The notes beneath the pieces are model-generated. The model made no database searches. It saw only the letters and a list, made by a program, of their open reading frames with translations, and was not told the DNA's origin. From the NCBI GenBank assembly GCA_027578815.1, contig JANBTH010000023.1:1-55810 (forward strand): DNA of 55,810 nt. The letters run 5' to 3'. Shown piece after piece: positions 36,409 to 46,263 of the stretch. Source of the DNA: Coemansia sp. RSA 1804 (taxonomy: Eukaryota > Kickxellomycota > Kickxellomycetes > Kickxellales > Kickxellaceae). The position numbers and the translations under genes were made by a program. Positions within the stretch are counted from its first letter, which is position 1; every line of letters starts with the position of its first letter.

Positions 36409-37042
36409 TTACACAAAAAGAATAAAGTTTAGACGCAAATTCCATCCAGATTCTAGTACTGCATGAGCCTCCTCGTCACTATCCTCAGAGTTACATACAA
36501 TAAACTCGTTGAACATAGCAGACTTTGCATCGGATTGCTCTACACTGGGAGTGACTGGTGTGTTTGGTGGTGCAAAATAGCCACCTTCTAGCTCATATAG
36601 AATGACTGTGCATTCTGTTGGATCTATGGATTCCAACAATGAGCGGTAGTTAGAGTCAGCCAAAACATGGTAATCTGAGGGCTGGGTTTCATTTTTGGGG
36701 ATTAGAAAAGCAATTATCTTGATTTGTTCAGATGGGTGTCTTTTCCGCCAAATAGATTGGACAGTCTCACGTATTTCTTCGTAGTCAACCTATTATAATA
36801 TTAATGCATAATATGTTAATAACATAGTAGATAATAGCAATTTACACAATAGTTGTTTTTTCGTAGCATTGTTGTTGTGGTTAACTTACATTGATTATAG
36901 TACTTGCTGGTTTGGGATATTCTTCAACTCTGATTTCATCGTAGGCGCTAATAGGTCTTAGCATTTGTTTGGTAATATTGCTTAGTCTGCGCTTTTGTTT
37001 GTAGTTTATTAAACTAGTCCATGAACGAGAAAGACGAATCAT
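36409..37042 (-). CDS. Unrecognised 177-residue protein, two exons
   Basis: Exon 1 (37042-36890, 51 codons) and exon 2 (36789-36409) join in phase 0 across a 100-base intron with a GTAAGT donor and an AATAG acceptor, giving 177 residues. The N terminus MIRLSRSWTSL with several Arg/Lys and no acidic residues for about 30 positions could be a mitochondrial presequence (inference). The middle is a mixed alpha/beta-like segment (YEEIRETVQSIWRK, IKIIAFLIPKN, CTVILYELEGGYFAP) and the C-terminal part is acidic (CNSEDSDEEAHAV). I recognise no family. Splicing is supported because each exon is closed just beyond the junction and the join is in frame. AT-rich like its neighbours. Confidence 0.65.
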
Positions 37043-37717
37043 TTTTCTTTAGTATAAAGCTTTTTTGTATTTTACAATGGTAAGTTGAAAGAGAAGTAGA
37101 GAAAGAAAAATAAGGATAAAGCGATTGTAAAGCAAAAGAAATAGAGAGAAAGAGAGAAAGAAGAAATTGTTCAACAACGCCGTATGTGTGTTCTTTTAAT
37201 TATAAAATTCAATGTGTGTAAAGAAAAGCTAAAGTATAAAGAGTTATACAAAAAGGATTGTATAAAGAAGTGTAGCAAGTGGTATATAGAATAAAGTGCA
37301 AAGAGAAACGTATAGAGATGGAGATGTGCAAAGAACAATGTAAAGAGGTGTGTAGAAGGATTTTTAAAGAAGAAATATAAAGAAGGGGTGTAAAGAAATG
37401 TAGAAAGAGACATGTAAAAGGTAGTGTGCAAAATATGAACAAGATTTCATATATTTCATATTCAAAGATTTATTGGGGAAATGCGGTTTTGGGGTGGTGG
37501 GGTAAAGAAGTGGAAGAAGAAGAAATATGTTAAAGTCTGTTCTTCATGCCAATTAAATTAGAAAGTTTCCTATACGACTTTGAGAAAATCAAACAAATTA
37601 TACAATATAGATATATTAAGACTAATGAAAAGAAGTAATTTAGGGTATACATGTAAAAAGAACGAGTTGAGTGAAAAAATTTAAAGTTTTATAAAGAGAA
37701 AATGCAGAATTGAATAT
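37043..37717. other. Purine-rich spacer
   Basis: A long A/G-rich run on the + strand (about 37080-37440) made of variants of a short GTAAAGA-type unit, so the - strand is a long pyrimidine tract upstream of the 177-residue gene. No gene. Confidence 0.55.
37195..37440. repeat. Degenerate purine-rich short-unit repeat
   Basis: Many imperfect copies of GTGTAAAGA-like units follow one another, giving strand asymmetry (purines on +). Both strands stay open in some frames purely because of this composition. Confidence 0.6.
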
Positions 37718-40700
37718 TTACTGTAAATTCATCTTTGAAATTCTTGAATAATCTCTAGCCACATGTGCTAGACCAAAGATGGCAATGGTAAACCAAGCGG
37801 CAATAAGTGTAAGCATCAGAGGAATGCGCGACTTCAAATTACTGACATACGTGTCGCATAATTTTCCAACAAGACCGCCGGTATAGCCACCGTATTTCTG
37901 AGCTTCTTCTATATCCTCTTGTGTCAGCTCGGATGTTGGCATAGCGATTATACTGTTGTAGTAGCTCTCACGCTGCTTGTCAATATCTACATCATCGTCG
38001 CTTTCATTGCCAGATTCAGGCTCCGTTTCAAGGTCTCCAAGCTCACTGTGCTCTGACTCGTGGGTACTCGACGCTGCTGGAGGTTTGGAGGTTGTGCTTG
38101 TGTGAGTGGCCTCACTAGCAGACTCTGGTTCTTCTGCACGCTTCTTGCGGTTGATTCCATTATTACCAGCTGCAATAATAACAGGTGCGCCATTGGCAAC
38201 AACATCATCCGAGGAGGAAAGCAATGACAATGGTGTAGCTAATGTTTCCAAACTGGCAAAGTCGCTGGATGGGGTAGCATCGGAGGAGGATGCATTGGAA
38301 TCGACAATGGCAGAAATGGTAGACCGGGCAACAAGGTCAGCAGGGTCCAAACCAAGCGCCAAGAGACTGTCAACGGAAGAATCAGAACCAATGGAAGCCA
38401 GTTGCTGTTCATCCATGACACCGTGGGATCCAGAGATCTCAGACGACTCACTATCTGAATCGTAGTCGTCCGAATCATATTCCGAGCTCTCGGACGTCAT
38501 ACTCTTCAGCTGCTTTTCAGTGGGGAATTTGGATGGGTCCAAACCGGTAGCATTAGCCACATACTCGCCAACAACCAATTCGCGTACCTTCTCAATTGTA
38601 ACATTAAGAGGCTTAACCAGCGCTTCTACTGGACTTAGCAGTACATCGTCGTCCACTTGTGCGAACTCAACACCACTTGCCAACTCATTGAACCAGGTAA
38701 GCAATTTTTGGAGCGATTGAATATTTTTGGTCAGAGTACAGTTGAGAATTCCCTCGATAATTTCCTCGAGGAAATTGTCACCAAAGACCTTGCGCACGCC
38801 GCCAATGTAAGTGTCAATAAAGTCGTTGAGGGTGTTGTTGAGAGACGTTGTGCCCTTTTCAACAGGGCCAAATAGAGCGTCGTTCAGCGAGTTTTCGGTG
38901 GAGTTGATGCTGCGGTTGATACTGTTGGCCATGCGTATAGAGTCATTACGCACACCGCCAAGCATCTCCTCGTTGATAATACGGTACTGGAAATCGTTAA
39001 ACTTGTACGCAACCTTTGGAGTATACTCCTCACGCAGTCCGTTGATCAGGTTAATCTGCACAATGATGGAGATGATGCCAATAACTCCAGCCATCAGACA
39101 CCCAAGCGCGGGAGCAAAGAGCACGTAGTCGGTGTACCAGCGCCAGGCAGCGGCCTTCTCCTGATTGTTGAACTTGCTGTTAATGAACTTTGTCAGACGC
39201 TGCAGCCAGGGTCTGCCGGGAAGCACAAAGAAGTCCAGCTCCTTGCGCGACACGGGCGTCTCCATGACCTCCTGCTTTGACCGCAATGGGTTGTACAGCG
39301 TAAGCTCCTGCCGGAACTCGGCCAAGCGCTTCTGGAAAGTGCTGTCTGAGCGCAGGATAAGCAGAATATGACCAATCAGAAGAAAACCGGCAAATGCGAG
39401 AATGGCAATACCGGCGGTTGTCATGATGGCGGCTGCGGCCTTGCCTAGCGCTATAATAAGGTTGGAGCCCATTGGGTCCTGGTCGCAGATGGGGTCGCTC
39501 TTGGGTTCGCCAAAATCGATTTTGCTGGCAAAGCTGATGTTGACCTTGTCAAAGCCGCCGGTCAGTGCGTCGCGGATAAAGCCAAAGGGGATATCGAGCA
39601 GTTTGGTGATGTTGCCGAATATTTGGTCTTCAGTTGGGATCTTGTCACTGAGACTGCTGATACTGTTGATCCAGTCGGTCGGAATGGTGACGTTGAGCTC
39701 CTTGCGAATATCATCAATGTGGAAATCGACAGTCTGGCCCTTCTTGCCAGTGAAAAAGTTTGCGATGGAGTTAGCGGCGTTCTCGAGGCCGCCGGCAATG
39801 GTAGCAGCAGTGTTCTGCAGACCATCAACAACGGTGTTGATAGCCTTGTTGAGCTCCTCGGTCAGCTTCTCGGCGGCGGCAGCAATGGCCTTGAGCGCGG
39901 CGCGGATAATCAGCTCAGCGAAGCAGATGTACGTGCCAAGATACATCTTGAGGATCATGACAATCAGCGACTCCAGCATGTCGATGATGCTGGTGAGCAT
40001 CTTTCCAGTGGCGTCAACAACCTTCTGCGCGGCGCGCTGGATCATATTAACGGCGGAAATGGCAGCGGTGCGCGGTGCGTTGGAGATAGCAGTGCCGGCC
40101 TGCTCGATGGCGCTGCAGCCCTGGTCGGCAGACGAAGATGCATCGGCGGCGGAGCTGCGCGCAATCTTGGCCAGATTCATGTAGTCGATTGCCATAAACA
40201 CCAGCAGAATCAGCGACTCGTTGACCCACGAGCGCGAAATGCGCGACCACTTGCCAACGTACGGCCGAATAAAGCCATGCGACTCTGGCGGCCGTCCGCC
40301 GCCGTAGGCATCGTAGGAGTCGGGCGGATAATGGCCGCCTCCATTCGCGTATTCGCCCGGACTGCCGGGACCGTCGGGACCGTCTGGCATGTACGGATAG
40401 GGTGCACGCGCGTAGTGCGGCGGATAGTCGGCGCCGCGCGAGTCGCGCTTGGCAAACTCGCTCTGCGACCCGAGCAGCGTGTCTTCGTATACATCCGACG
40501 GCGCCCGACCGCCCATTCCAAGACTATCGCGGCTGCCGTAGCGGTCTCCGGGTCTATCCATGTAGCTGCCGTTGCTGTCGCGGTTTCCGCCAGCTGCTGG
40601 CTTTGCAAGCGACACAGCCGGCACGTAGCGCTCGTACATATCGTCCTTTGGACGCACATAGTCGGCGTCTCCGTCTCCATAGCTGTCTCTGTCTCTGTCT

Positions 40701-40960
40701 CCACTCGGCCGTCGAGCGGCCTTCTCGGGGCCAATGTGGATGCTGGGCATGTTGTCGTATTTGTCGTTGTAGCCAAACCCATCTTCATCGTCGTCATCCC
40801 ACGAGCTCTTTGACTTGCCATTTCCTCCGCTGCTCTTCGGCGCAAACCTGTTGGCGCTGCTGTAGTCGTCGCTGAGACGGCTGCCCTGCTTGTCTAGCGG
40901 GTAGAATGCGTCGTCGTCGTCGTCATTGCTGTACTTGAGTCTATCCTTTTCTCCGCCCAT
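37718..40960 (-). CDS. PRM1: Plasma membrane fusion protein Prm1 homologue
   Basis: A 1080-residue multi-pass membrane protein of the Prm1 family, which promotes plasma-membrane fusion during mating or hyphal anastomosis. Membrane segments are seen at about residues 245-262 (LILLVFMAIDYM), 335-356 (MILKMYLGTYICFAELII), 495-535 (ALGKAAAAIMTTAGIAILAFAGFLLIGHILLIL), 610-640 (FAPALGCLMAGVIGIISIIVQI) and 1050-1072 (PLMLTLIAAWFTIAIFGLA). The ADQGCSAIEQAGTAISNAP stretch and the amphipathic helices between TM2 and TM3 (AAEKLTEELNKAINTVVDGL) are family-like, and NDS/NRS/NTS-type glycosylation sites are frequent in the extracellular loops. Yeast Prm1 is 661 residues; the excess is an N-terminal Asp/Gly/Tyr-rich tail of about 235 residues and an acidic Ser-rich insert (about 820-1010) before the last membrane segment. 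Intronless. Confidence 0.88.
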   Translation of the reverse strand: MGGEKDRLKYSNDDDDDAFYPLDKQGSRLSDDYSSANRFAPKSSGGNGKSKSSWDDDDEDGFGYNDKYDNMPSIHIGPEKAARRPSGDRDRDSYGDGDADYVRPKDDMYERYVPAVSLAKPAAGGNRDSNGSYMDRPGDRYGSRDSLGMGGRAPSDVYEDTLLGSQSEFAKRDSRGADYPPHYARAPYPYMPDGPDGPGSPGEYANGGGHYPPDSYDAYGGGRPPESHGFIRPYVGKWSRISRSWVNESLILLVFMAIDYMNLAKIARSSAADASSSADQGCSAIEQAGTAISNAPRTAAISAVNMIQRAAQKVVDATGKMLTSIIDMLESLIVMILKMYLGTYICFAELIIRAALKAIAAAAEKLTEELNKAINTVVDGLQNTAATIAGGLENAANSIANFFTGKKGQTVDFHIDDIRKELNVTIPTDWINSISSLSDKIPTEDQIFGNITKLLDIPFGFIRDALTGGFDKVNISFASKIDFGEPKSDPICDQDPMGSNLIIALGKAAAAIMTTAGIAILAFAGFLLIGHILLILRSDSTFQKRLAEFRQELTLYNPLRSKQEVMETPVSRKELDFFVLPGRPWLQRLTKFINSKFNNQEKAAAWRWYTDYVLFAPALGCLMAGVIGIISIIVQINLINGLREEYTPKVAYKFNDFQYRIINEEMLGGVRNDSIRMANSINRSINSTENSLNDALFGPVEKGTTSLNNTLNDFIDTYIGGVRKVFGDNFLEEIIEGILNCTLTKNIQSLQKLLTWFNELASGVEFAQVDDDVLLSPVEALVKPLNVTIEKVRELVVGEYVANATGLDPSKFPTEKQLKSMTSESSEYDSDDYDSDSESSEISGSHGVMDEQQLASIGSDSSVDSLLALGLDPADLVARSTISAIVDSNASSSDATPSSDFASLETLATPLSLLSSSDDVVANGAPVIIAAGNNGINRKKRAEEPESASEATHTSTTSKPPAASSTHESEHSELGDLETEPESGNESDDDVDIDKQRESYYNSIIAMPTSELTQEDIEEAQKYGGYTGGLVGKLCDTYVSNLKSRIPLMLTLIAAWFTIAIFGLAHVARDYSRISKMNLQ

Positions 40961-42362
40961 TCTCTCCCGCGAAGAAACTGTGCTGTGATATGGTGTGCTA
41001 TGCTACGGTGTGCTGGTTCTGTGGTGCAAATGCAGATGCGCTTGTTGGGATGGCAGCCCAAATAATGTAAAATGAGGTAGAGTGAACAGTAAAAAAATTA
41101 ATTACAATGCTATGCGATACAGAATATCAGCTAGTTTGTTAATGACAGGGAGGGCAGGTAAGGTTAAAGTTTTTGTCTTTAGAAAAGAAATAAAGTAAAG
41201 AGTGGGGGGAAAAAAGTTGGCACACGCTTCCAAAAAGTTTTTTATTATTCTTTCCTTTCTCTTTTGTTCATAAAGACCGAAATGTGAACAAAAAAACTAA
41301 AAGCACCAAGCTGCTCAGCTGGTCTTGCAATAAAACTCCCCGGTCAGTCTTCTTTCATCATCAGGGTGTTTCCATTTCCGACAAGACAGAGTAATAAAAA
41401 AGGGAATAAATAAACCGTCCCGCGGGGTCAGCCCTTTTCTTTCGGCCTTCTTATTATCATCTTTGACGCACAATGAGAAAAGCAGGATAATACATTCCCC
41501 CCTTTCGCTTTCGCTCGGCTTTATTTTTAGGGGGTGCAAAGGCAAAGGCGAAAAAAGGGAAATGACAAGCGTTTGCTTTACTTTTTGTTCACAAGGTCTC
41601 TCTCTTATCCCAATAAAGATGATGAAAGAGAGAAAGAGAGAAAGAGGGGTCCATCCAGTAAATGGGGCTCAATTCAATAGGATATAATAATGAATCCCAA
41701 GCTAAATAAACAAAAATAAAAAAGGTGTCGTGCGCGCACTACCATATCATCATCTAATTACCTTTCCGCTTTTGACCAGGAAAAAGAGAGAAAACGGCAT
41801 ATGGTGGTCTCCCTTTCTTCCGTCTTTGCCTTCAGGTGACACTACCCTATTTTTATTTCTATTCCATCCAATTCCTCCTTTTCCCTGCCTCGCGCAATAG
41901 CAATAGCAATGGAAATGGCAATAGCTATAGCAATAACACCCGAAGAGGGCAGAGGAAAGGGGAGAAAACAAAAAGGTCACACTCGCGTGGCCACATCCGG
42001 TTCTGCATCCGATCACTCTCCCTCGATCACCTGCAGCATCCCAACGCTCCCCCATTAATTTGACTTTGGACCCCGCCTTTCCAGTCATCCTCACCGTCAG
42101 CGCCAGCACGAGTCTGATTGGCTGCTGAGACACACACAATAAAAGGATGGAACAATAGAAGAATAAAGAAAGAATAAAGAAAGAATAAAGAATAAAAGAG
42201 CAGGCAAAAAAGAAAAAAGTCCGCCAGCTCGTTTCGACAAGTGTTGGTGACGATGGCGAGAGAGAAGGTGAATAGAAGAACGATGAATTAAGCGGGTGGA
42301 GTACGAGAATGCCTTTAATTTTTTGGGGGAGTATACGGGAGTAAGAGGATTGATAGGCTTGC
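40961..42362. other. Intergenic region between UAF30-like gene and PRM1
   Basis: Both neighbours are on the - strand, so this carries the PRM1 promoter and the UAF30-like 3' end. It contains a degenerate hexamer array (CAATAGCAATGG type) at about 41896-41938 and an AAAGAATAA-type array at about 42160-42197. No gene recognised. Confidence 0.5.
41896..41938. repeat. Degenerate hexanucleotide repeat (AATAGC/AATGGC)
   Basis: About seven consecutive six-base units differing by single bases, in noncoding sequence. Confidence 0.7.
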
Positions 42363-43346
42363 TTACTGGCGAGGCGGGTCGGCAACGCCTGGCGCCGTAG
42401 CTGCCGTCGATGGCGTTGCAACGCCGTCATCATCGTCGTGGTCGCTGGCGCCAGCCGAAGGCGTGGCATTGGCTTCGTCACCGCTGCGCTCTGGCGCCGC
42501 TGCTGCGCCTGCTCCAGCTCCAACTCCGGCGCTTCCGGGCGACACAATGCCAGCGCTGTCGGCGGCGGCCGGATGCGTAGGCGGAAGCCCCAGCAACTCC
42601 ATCGCCTCGGCATTCTCCTCGGGCGTAGGCTTCGTCAGATGGTCGTTGAGCAGCTTGTTCATCGTGTACATGTACAGCCGCTCGGTCTGGAAAATATCCC
42701 GCAGCTTCGCATCGCACAGAATGTACCGCTTGTCCTCGGGATCCTGCAGATTGTGCGCCTTGATGTATATCCACAGATTCTTGACGACGTCTGTGCGCGC
42801 ACAGTACTTTTGGTCCAGAAAGTCTCGCAGCTTGGGCGACAGCTTCATTGGTTTCGACAGGCCCGTGTGTCTCTTTGGGCGGTTCGGATCCAGCACTCGC
42901 TTCTTGCGACTCATCTTGCGGTCTGTCTCGGGCTTGCGCGGTCTTCCGCGCTTACGCGGCGCGCCGTCGCCTGCTGCTCCTCCGCTTGCGCCCGGCATTC
43001 CTGCCACGCCGCCCATTGCGCCTACGCCGCCGCCGCCGCCCATTGCGTGGTATCCGCCGCCCGGCATCTGCAGCCCAGGCATTGCGTGGTATACTCCGCC
43101 TATCTGTCCCTGCTGCTGTGCGTACTGCTGCGCATACTGCTGCTGCGCCTGCTGCCGCTGCTGCGTCTCGCTGTGAATCTGCTGGAACTGCTGCTTGATG
43201 ATCTCGTCTATCTCGCCCTTGTACGAGTCAAGCGATGCGTTCATCTCGTGCTCCAGCTGTCGCCGCACCTTCTTGGCCGATATCGTTGCCAGGTCCGACG
43301 ACTGCAGGATCTCGCGTATGCGCGGCGTAAAGTTTGACACATCCAT
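42363..43346 (-). CDS. DEK_C-SWIB/MDM2 domain protein, UAF30/TRI1 type, with AT-hook
   Basis: A 327-residue nuclear protein. An N-terminal DEK_C-like helical domain (about residues 1-55, RIREILQSSDLATISAKKVRRQLE) is followed by a Gln-rich and Gly/Met-rich linker, an AT-hook-like KRGRPRKPE near residue 135, and a SWIB domain (about 165-245: LSPKLRDFLDQKY, VVKNLWIYIKAHNLQDPEDKRYILCD). The C-terminal tail is Ala/Pro/Asp-rich low complexity. Yeast Uaf30 is part of the upstream activating factor for rDNA transcription; Tri1 is its paralogue. A diverged paralogue lies 2.9 kb away at 46264-46842. The stop codon TAA is embedded in a GTAAGC sequence that could also serve as a donor. The start is the only ATG before the domain. 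Confidence 0.93.
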   Translation of the reverse strand: MDVSNFTPRIREILQSSDLATISAKKVRRQLEHEMNASLDSYKGEIDEIIKQQFQQIHSETQQRQQAQQQYAQQYAQQQGQIGGVYHAMPGLQMPGGGYHAMGGGGGVGAMGGVAGMPGASGGAAGDGAPRKRGRPRKPETDRKMSRKKRVLDPNRPKRHTGLSKPMKLSPKLRDFLDQKYCARTDVVKNLWIYIKAHNLQDPEDKRYILCDAKLRDIFQTERLYMYTMNKLLNDHLTKPTPEENAEAMELLGLPPTHPAAADSAGIVSPGSAGVGAGAGAAAAPERSGDEANATPSAGASDHDDDDGVATPSTAATAPGVADPPRQ

Positions 43347-44282
43347 TCCGACTGAAAAGGGCTGCTGCGGTAGAACTTTGCACTCGTTATAAGTAGCTCA
43401 CAACAGAGGCTGCACAGTGAGTGGAATAACAGTCAGTATAGGCCAAAAACAAGGAAAGGAGCCTTTCTGGGTGGAAAAATAACAAAATATTGTAATAAAA
43501 AAGGGCAATATGAAAAAAACCTGCTTTGAAGGGGAAGGAGGGAAAGCCAAAAGGGTGAAAAAGAAGAGAAAAAAAGATGGGAATAAAAAGAGGAGAAAAA
43601 TCACCACTTGCAATTATTTTTTTATATTTTTTGCTTTTATGGATTATTTTACTACTTTTATGTGATAAACGCGCCGCCCCCTTCTATGCCTGTGTGTGTT
43701 GTGAAACGGACGTGTCCTCGCTTTTTTCTTTCTTTTCATTTTATCTTTAAGAGTGGAAAAAAATCGAAAAGTGCACAAAAATGCTTGTCTGGCGCTTTCT
43801 ATTGGTCCACTCTGCAATGCCTTCCCCCCCCAGCTCTCAGTCTAATTATTGTCAACCGGCTTGAGCCGAGTCGGCTTGTAGAGTTACCTTGTCTTTGGCG
43901 ATTCATTGATCGTGATCACTGCTGATTATCTATTTTCTTTTCCGCGCATTAAGTAAAATAACACACGTCTAGCTACAAGCTTCAGTTGGCACATATGCTA
44001 CGATTATAGTATAGTGCGGATTGTCGTATATGTTGTTGCTATACCTATTACGGCACAAAACTCATAGCTCATGCCGTATTATCTTGCCTTTATCAACTGG
44101 TACGTTAACTTTTTTGTCTCATTTACGCATACAAATCTAGCTCTAGTTGTGTGTCATGCTATTTCTTTTATTTATATTGTTTTATTTAGCTAATTCACAA
44201 AAAATTATAAAGAGCTGTCTTTTACTAAACTGTTGCCACTGAATTGTTCTAACTTGTATTACCTAATCTGGTTGGATTTTCT
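43347..44282. other. Promoter region of the UAF30-like gene and AT-rich spacer
   Basis: Long poly-A/poly-T rich stretches (43480-43770). GC content falls sharply past 43.9 kb, marking the start of the AT-rich block with the small Cys-rich genes. No gene recognised. Confidence 0.45.
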
Positions 44283-44554
44283 TCACTTCTCTGGTTTACC
44301 CTTTTTCCTTCCATTTTCAGACCTTTTCATCATCTCTTTACATATTTTACATGTAATTATTCCTGGAGTATTACCAATACGTACATTGACTCGTTCACTA
44401 TGAATAGGGTATATATAATCTTCTTCACATGTACACTGGTCAGGCGTGGCTCTATAAAATATATTTAAGTATTTAATAGCAGCATTGTACATTTTGCAAC
44501 TAAAATGTTAATTTTTTACTTTGTCAATAAAATAAAAAAGAGAATATTGAGCAT
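44283..44554 (-). CDS. Small secreted-like Cys-rich protein A (CxC...CxxC), two exons
   Basis: Exon 1 (44554-44520) and exon 2 (44451-44283) join in phase 2 across a 68-base intron (GTAAAAA donor, TTTTATAG acceptor) to give 67 residues. The N terminus MLNILFFILLTK is a short but credible signal peptide. Cysteines are C18, C20, C46 and C49. Y24-x-Y-P27, S30, R36-I37 and P41 are shared, without gaps, with the frame at 45084-45292. The C terminus is Lys/Arg-rich. A TATAAAA lies about 50 bases upstream of the start. Function unknown: the C-x-C/C-x2-C set could form two disulfides after secretion or bind one zinc if cytosolic. Not a family I recognise. Confidence 0.6.
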
Positions 44555-45083
44555 CCAATGTTAACCTGTCGGTATTTAAAAAAGGGAAGAAAGAAAAGAA
44601 ACCTATTTTATATCTGCATCATTTGAGTAATATATACAGTTGCTCTATGTTCTTTTTATTTTTCTATGCCCTTTGAATTTTCAATTTTTCTTCATGAATA
44701 CAACTAGATACTGGGGAGATAGTTTTACTGAACAATTGGATATGGAAGAATAAACATCTATATCCACATTGAGTCTTACTGAATGCTTAATTATGATTAG
44801 GCAAGAGGGTTAAATCTAGTTTGCTGCTACTTTTTGTGGGTTTTTTGCCAGCAACACTTTCTCAACTTATGATATAAGAGTAAATATTGTTTAGTTTTTA
44901 TTTTACGTCTCTGCTTTTGTTTGCATAGTAGATAAAGTTGATGAGCGGAATTTTATAATTTATTTTATTTCAATATTGTCATTGAGTGACTTAAAGGAAT
45001 ATCACGCCCAGTTGTAAGATAATTCATATTTGCTTTTCTTCTGCTCCTTTCTCTCAATAATTGCTTGTTTTCCCTTTGTTCCG
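44555..45083. other. Spacer between Cys-rich genes A and B
   Basis: AT-rich. It holds the upstream sequence of gene A. No further Cys-rich copy was seen in it. Confidence 0.4.
44605..44614 (-). promoter_or_regulatory. TATA-like element of Cys-rich gene A
   Basis: A TATAAAAT sequence on the - strand about 55 bases before the proposed start codon, followed by a pyrimidine-rich stretch. Weak evidence, since the region is AT-rich. Confidence 0.35.
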
Positions 45084-45292
45084 CTAATTTTCTTTTGCAT
45101 CTAAATGTTGACAATTCATACATTTAAACATCTGTGGCTTTTGATCAATACGGCTATCACTCGGATAACTGCCATTGGGGTACACGTACTTAGTATTACA
45201 GTCGCAATTACTTCTAGTGGGTTTTCTATATAGTGAAGATGTTTTTGGCATATTAGCTTTTTTTCTCGTTGGTATGGTATAAATATTATTCT
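45084..45292 (-). CDS. Small Cys-rich protein B, paralogue of A; 3' exon, 5' end unresolved
   Basis: A 69-codon terminal exon starting after a good acceptor (CTCATTATAG preceded by a pyrimidine tract). It encodes a basic segment (IPTRKKANMPKTSSLYRKPTR) followed by the C-x-C, Y-x-YP, S, RI, P and C-x2-C positions, in exactly the same spacing as protein A. The first exon could not be placed: upstream in-frame sequence contains a hydrophobic LTFIFLICLII but no ATG, and a candidate ATG at about 45491 needs a weak GTCAGG donor. The gapless alignment with A is the main reason to call both real. Confidence 0.5.
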
Positions 45293-45827
45293 CTATAATG
45301 AGACAAATAAGGAAAATGAATGTCAGTTGTGCGGTTGTCGATATTTGAAAAAGAGAGGGAAACACACTTGTTATATATCAATATAATTTGAGTGGACTAC
45401 ATGTATCTTTGGGTGTATTACCCAATTGTTATATGATAAGCTTTATATGCCTGACTGAAAGAAAAATATTGGGGGAGGAGTGCCAACATCTGTATTCAAA
45501 TCAAAATCTATATAAAAGGAAATACAAAGAAACTGTGAATTGGCAAGAATGAATGAAGACTTGTGAATGTTAAAAATAGCAGCATTGCTTGCTTTTTATT
45601 GGCTAAAGGTAATGTTGGAAATTCATCTCTTTCTTTTGTACACCGAAAAGTCGCGATATGTCAGATGTTGAATGACCAAAAAAACAGAAAAAAGAAAATA
45701 GGGTGATAGGGTTGCATTTGTCAGACAAGATCACATGAATACGAGCATTGCAAGTATTTTATGTCTAGTCATCTTTTACATTAAACATGTTTTTAAACTT
45801 GTTAAGCAAATCCGCTAATGGTCTGGG
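45293..45827. other. AT-rich spacer
   Basis: Probably contains the first exon and promoter of Cys-rich gene B (a TATATAG-type box near 45510 on the - strand). Nothing else recognised. Confidence 0.35.
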
Positions 45828-46082
45828 TTACACTGGTCGCTTGCATAGTAGTGCTACATTCCTATCAGCGTAATTTTCAGGTAGCGTATTTTGTTGGCTA
45901 AAGCTCTTCAATGTTATACGTGTTTCCTTTTTAATAATTTTATTTACATTACAGGAGGTTGAAAAATCTGGATTTTTTGTTCCATATGTAAGATTTTCAA
46001 GTACAGTTCCCACCGACGCAGTGAATATCTGAGATTCCTTTAAAATTGTTTGAGTACTAGGCATAAATGTGTCAGTATTCAT
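45828..46082 (-). CDS. Possible 84-residue protein or 3' exon, unrecognised
   Basis: An ATG-to-stop frame of 84 residues (MNTDTFMPSTQTILKESQ...), Ser/Thr/Asn-rich, with two cysteines and no recognisable domain. The frame continues upstream through a hydrophobic stretch (ALIFFNCLLFNT) without another ATG. It may be a free small protein, a secreted protein with an unplaced first exon, or the last exon of the SWIB paralogue just upstream. Low confidence. Confidence 0.25.
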   Translation of the reverse strand: MNTDTFMPSTQTILKESQIFTASVGTVLENLTYGTKNPDFSTSCNVNKIIKKETRITLKSFSQQNTLPENYADRNVALLCKRPV

Positions 46083-46263
46083 TGTATTAAACAATAAGCA
46101 ATTGAAAAATATTAAAGCCGAAAAACGGAAAATGAACAAAGAGGAAAAGAAGGCCTCAATTTTACTAATTTTCCAACATCCAAATGAAAAAGATAAAGAC
46201 ACAGTTTCTTACCAGTATCTACTTTACAAAGAAAAAAGAGAATATCCAACAACGGAATCAAAT

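Noticed and set aside
37171..37442. Overlapping 77-86 codon frames on the - strand
   Set aside because: Products of the purine-rich short repeat (Phe/Leu/Tyr/Ser only); no protein character.
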